Below, in pieces: positions 62,591 through 64,000 of a DNA stretch of 64,000 nt. Below the pieces are notes generated by a model, which searched no databases, had not been told where the DNA came from, and saw nothing but the letters and a program-made list of their open reading frames with translations. The position numbers and the translations under genes were made by a program. This stretch comes from Granulosicoccus sp965214025 (GTDB lineage Bacteria; Pseudomonadota; Gammaproteobacteria; Granulosicoccales; Granulosicoccaceae). The stretch covers positions 1 through 64,000 of the forward strand of contig CBDCAW010000094.1 in NCBI GenBank assembly GCA_965214025.1, given 5' to 3'. Position 1 is the stretch's first letter, and each line of letters opens with the position of its first letter.

Positions 62591-63541
62591 ATGTACGATA
62601 CCGATCAAGACATGCTGTCCATGATGATGGATGGTGAATGGGATGAGCTCGATCCATCCCGATGTGCCGCGCTGGTCTGCGACGATCCGGTCGCGCGGTC
62701 GCGCTGGGCGCGCTACCACATGATTCGCGACGTGCTGAACAACGAGCCGGTACGTATCGATACGGATCTGGCCTTGCGGGTACGTGCCAGCATCGACGCA
62801 GAACCTGCATACACCAATGTAGCCAGGCTACAGGGCGCCACCGAATCCGTTACCGATGAAACCTCCCCGGTCGGCTCGCCGGCGGCCGGGCCCGAACACG
62901 GCGCGGCCGGCGTGGCCCCGGCCGGCCTGAGCCGTACCCCGGCAGAGCGTACCGCCGTGGTTCCTGCGGCCCGGTCTCGCACGGCTCCAGTGCACACGGA
63001 CGAACCTTGCAAAGACGAGGCTCGAGCAGGCAGGGCTCGCGGAGCCAAGGCTCGTACAGCCGGATATCATCCGGTGCCGCCTGAAACGTCCACCCAGCCT
63101 GTACGGCGAACGGTCGCCGGTCTCGCGGTTGCTGCGAGCATGGCCTTGGTCACCGTGGTCGGGCTCGACCGGCTGATGCAGGGCGGCGACGCTGCCATCG
63201 ATGGTTCCGGTGCCGGTCAGGTCGCGGCCCATGGCACGACCGGGGGCGCGGATCTGCAAGACGCCGGTGCCGGGCAACCCGCGTCGGCGAAGTCCGTTGC
63301 GCAGGCCGTGCCGCGTTCCGGTGCCGGAACCAACCTGCCCGGTACCGTCCTGCCACAGGTCGAATACGTGTCCAACCGTGGCAGTCACTGGGTCACGGGT
63401 AGTCAGAAGCGGCAGGCGACCGCCGAGTCTCGCCTGAACATGTTTCTCTCGCAGCACATCGAGAATTCACCGACGGCAGAGCATCAGGGCATGCTGCCGT
63501 ACTCGCGCCTGGTCGGCTACGACGAACTGCCGGCGAAGTGA
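62591..63541 (+). CDS. rseA: RseA, anti-sigma-E factor (long form)
   Basis: A membrane anti-sigma factor that sequesters RpoE until DegS/RseP cleavage. The first 65 residues are the sigma-binding domain (MLSMMMDGEWDELDPSRC, RWARYHMIRDVLNNEPV). A long Ala/Pro/Arg/Thr-rich cytoplasmic linker of about 100 residues follows, then a single transmembrane helix (TVAGLAVAASMALVTVVGL, about 174-192) and a periplasmic part ending ESRLNMFLSQHIENS and YSRLVGYDELPAK. The total of 316 residues exceeds E. coli RseA (216), mainly by the linker. ATG at 62591; the gene overlaps rseB by four bases (GTGA). Confidence 0.9.
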   Translation: MYDTDQDMLSMMMDGEWDELDPSRCAALVCDDPVARSRWARYHMIRDVLNNEPVRIDTDLALRVRASIDAEPAYTNVARLQGATESVTDETSPVGSPAAGPEHGAAGVAPAGLSRTPAERTAVVPAARSRTAPVHTDEPCKDEARAGRARGAKARTAGYHPVPPETSTQPVRRTVAGLAVAASMALVTVVGLDRLMQGGDAAIDGSGAGQVAAHGTTGGADLQDAGAGQPASAKSVAQAVPRSGAGTNLPGTVLPQVEYVSNRGSHWVTGSQKRQATAESRLNMFLSQHIENSPTAEHQGMLPYSRLVGYDELPAK

Positions 63542-64000
63542 AGACGGTGGGCGTGCGCACGCTATGGCTGGTGGCCCTGATGCTGGCGGGCTCCCTGGTA
63601 CCTGTGGCAAGATCGCAGACAGCCGAGCCCGCCCGGTTGATCGAGAAGATGTCGGCCGCGCTGAAAACGCTGAATTACGAAGGTACCTTCATTCATCTGC
63701 AGGGTGGCAGTGTGGAATCCCTTTACATTCTGCATTCCAGCGACGATCGGGGTGAGCTCGAACGGATGGTGTCATTGAACGGGGAGGCACGCGAGGTGAT
63801 TCGCAACCACGACCGTGTCACCTGCATCTGGCCGGCCAATTCCACCGTGATGCTGAGCCACAGAATACCGCGCAACGCGTTGCCTGACGTCGATGCGGCG
63901 CTGGCTGACAATTCACGCTATAAGTTGCAACTCGGCAGGCCGGATCGGGTGGCAGGTATCGCAACCCAGGTGGTGCACGTGCTTCCACGGGACGAGCTGC
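63538..64000 (+). CDS. rseB: RseB (partial, runs off the window)
   Basis: The first about 154 codons of a periplasmic protein. The GTG at 63538 overlaps the rseA stop (GTGA). It has a signal peptide (LWLVALMLAGSLVPVARS, about residues 9-26) and then LIEKMSAALKTLNYEGTFIHL and ESLYILHSSDDRGELERM, typical of the MucB/RseB N-terminal LolA-like domain that binds RseA and senses mislocalised lipopolysaccharide. A later RVAGIATQVVHVLPRDEL is also characteristic. The rest, including the C-terminal domain, is beyond the edge. Confidence 0.92.
   Translation, partial: MKTVGVRTLWLVALMLAGSLVPVARSQTAEPARLIEKMSAALKTLNYEGTFIHLQGGSVESLYILHSSDDRGELERMVSLNGEAREVIRNHDRVTCIWPANSTVMLSHRIPRNALPDVDAALADNSRYKLQLGRPDRVAGIATQVVHVLPRDEL

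Overview
The window reads as chromosome of a GC-rich free-living gammaproteobacterium. Gammaproteobacterial signatures are the tamA-tamB pair, rpoE-rseA-rseB, the ffs/dnaX/ybaB/recR order, glpE, truD, orn with rsgA, and aceK beside icd. Genus cannot be fixed from sequence alone. There are no rRNA genes, CRISPR arrays, integrases or insertion sequences; one tRNA-Ser(GGA) and the SRP RNA are present.

Layout. 1-2.7 kb: a partial membrane-anchored gene, a coiled-coil protein, a broken cmoA and a small DnaB/RecA-type ATPase. 2.8-9.7 kb: six minus-strand genes for a surface glycan that is probably sulfated (sulfotransferase, glycosyltransferase, P-loop kinase-like protein, beta-propeller, GT2, flippase). 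9.9-18.5 kb: DAHP synthase, RNase D, TamB, TamA, rhodanese. 18.6-21.6 kb: truD, moaB, rluB, tRNA-Ser. 21.9-25.6 kb: three tandem secreted trypsin-like proteases with GlyGly-CTERM-like tails. 26.4-34.4 kb: phoU-pstB-pstA-pstC-pstS-phoR-phoB (all minus strand), with PHO boxes before pstS and phoB and a perfect 34-bp palindrome between pstS and pstC. 34.5-37.4 kb: ffs, dnaX, ybaB, recR. 37.4-41.1 kb: aceK, icd and a pseudoazurin-like cupredoxin. 41.3-46.9 kb: polyamine cluster (arginine decarboxylase, carboxy(nor)spermidine dehydrogenase and decarboxylase, agmatinase), which would convert arginine to agmatine, putrescine, carboxyspermidine and spermidine. 47.0-48.6 kb: SLC13/DASS symporter. 48.8-58.1 kb: signalling block of a stand-alone CheB, a PAS-GGDEF-EAL protein and a 1739-residue CheB-CheR-PAS-GAF-kinase-receiver hybrid. 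58.4-64.0 kb: DUF2934 protein, orn, phhB, rsgA, an array of six short hairpins, a rhodanese-type sulfurtransferase, then rpoE, rseA and the start of rseB.

Most notable points: the three-protease array with sorting tails; the hairpin array between rsgA and the sulfurtransferase; the palindrome inside the pst operon; a 21-bp duplication that copies the last codons and stop of a gene; an Arg-rich insertion in the TamA POTRA region; and four places (left edge, cmoA, first protease, speB) where one base breaks an otherwise convincing gene. Four such breaks in 64 kb could be real mutations or consensus indel errors, and read-level checking should come first. I found no clearly new multi-gene system; the best candidates for new biology are the sulfated-glycan cluster with its unassigned genes and the triple protease locus.
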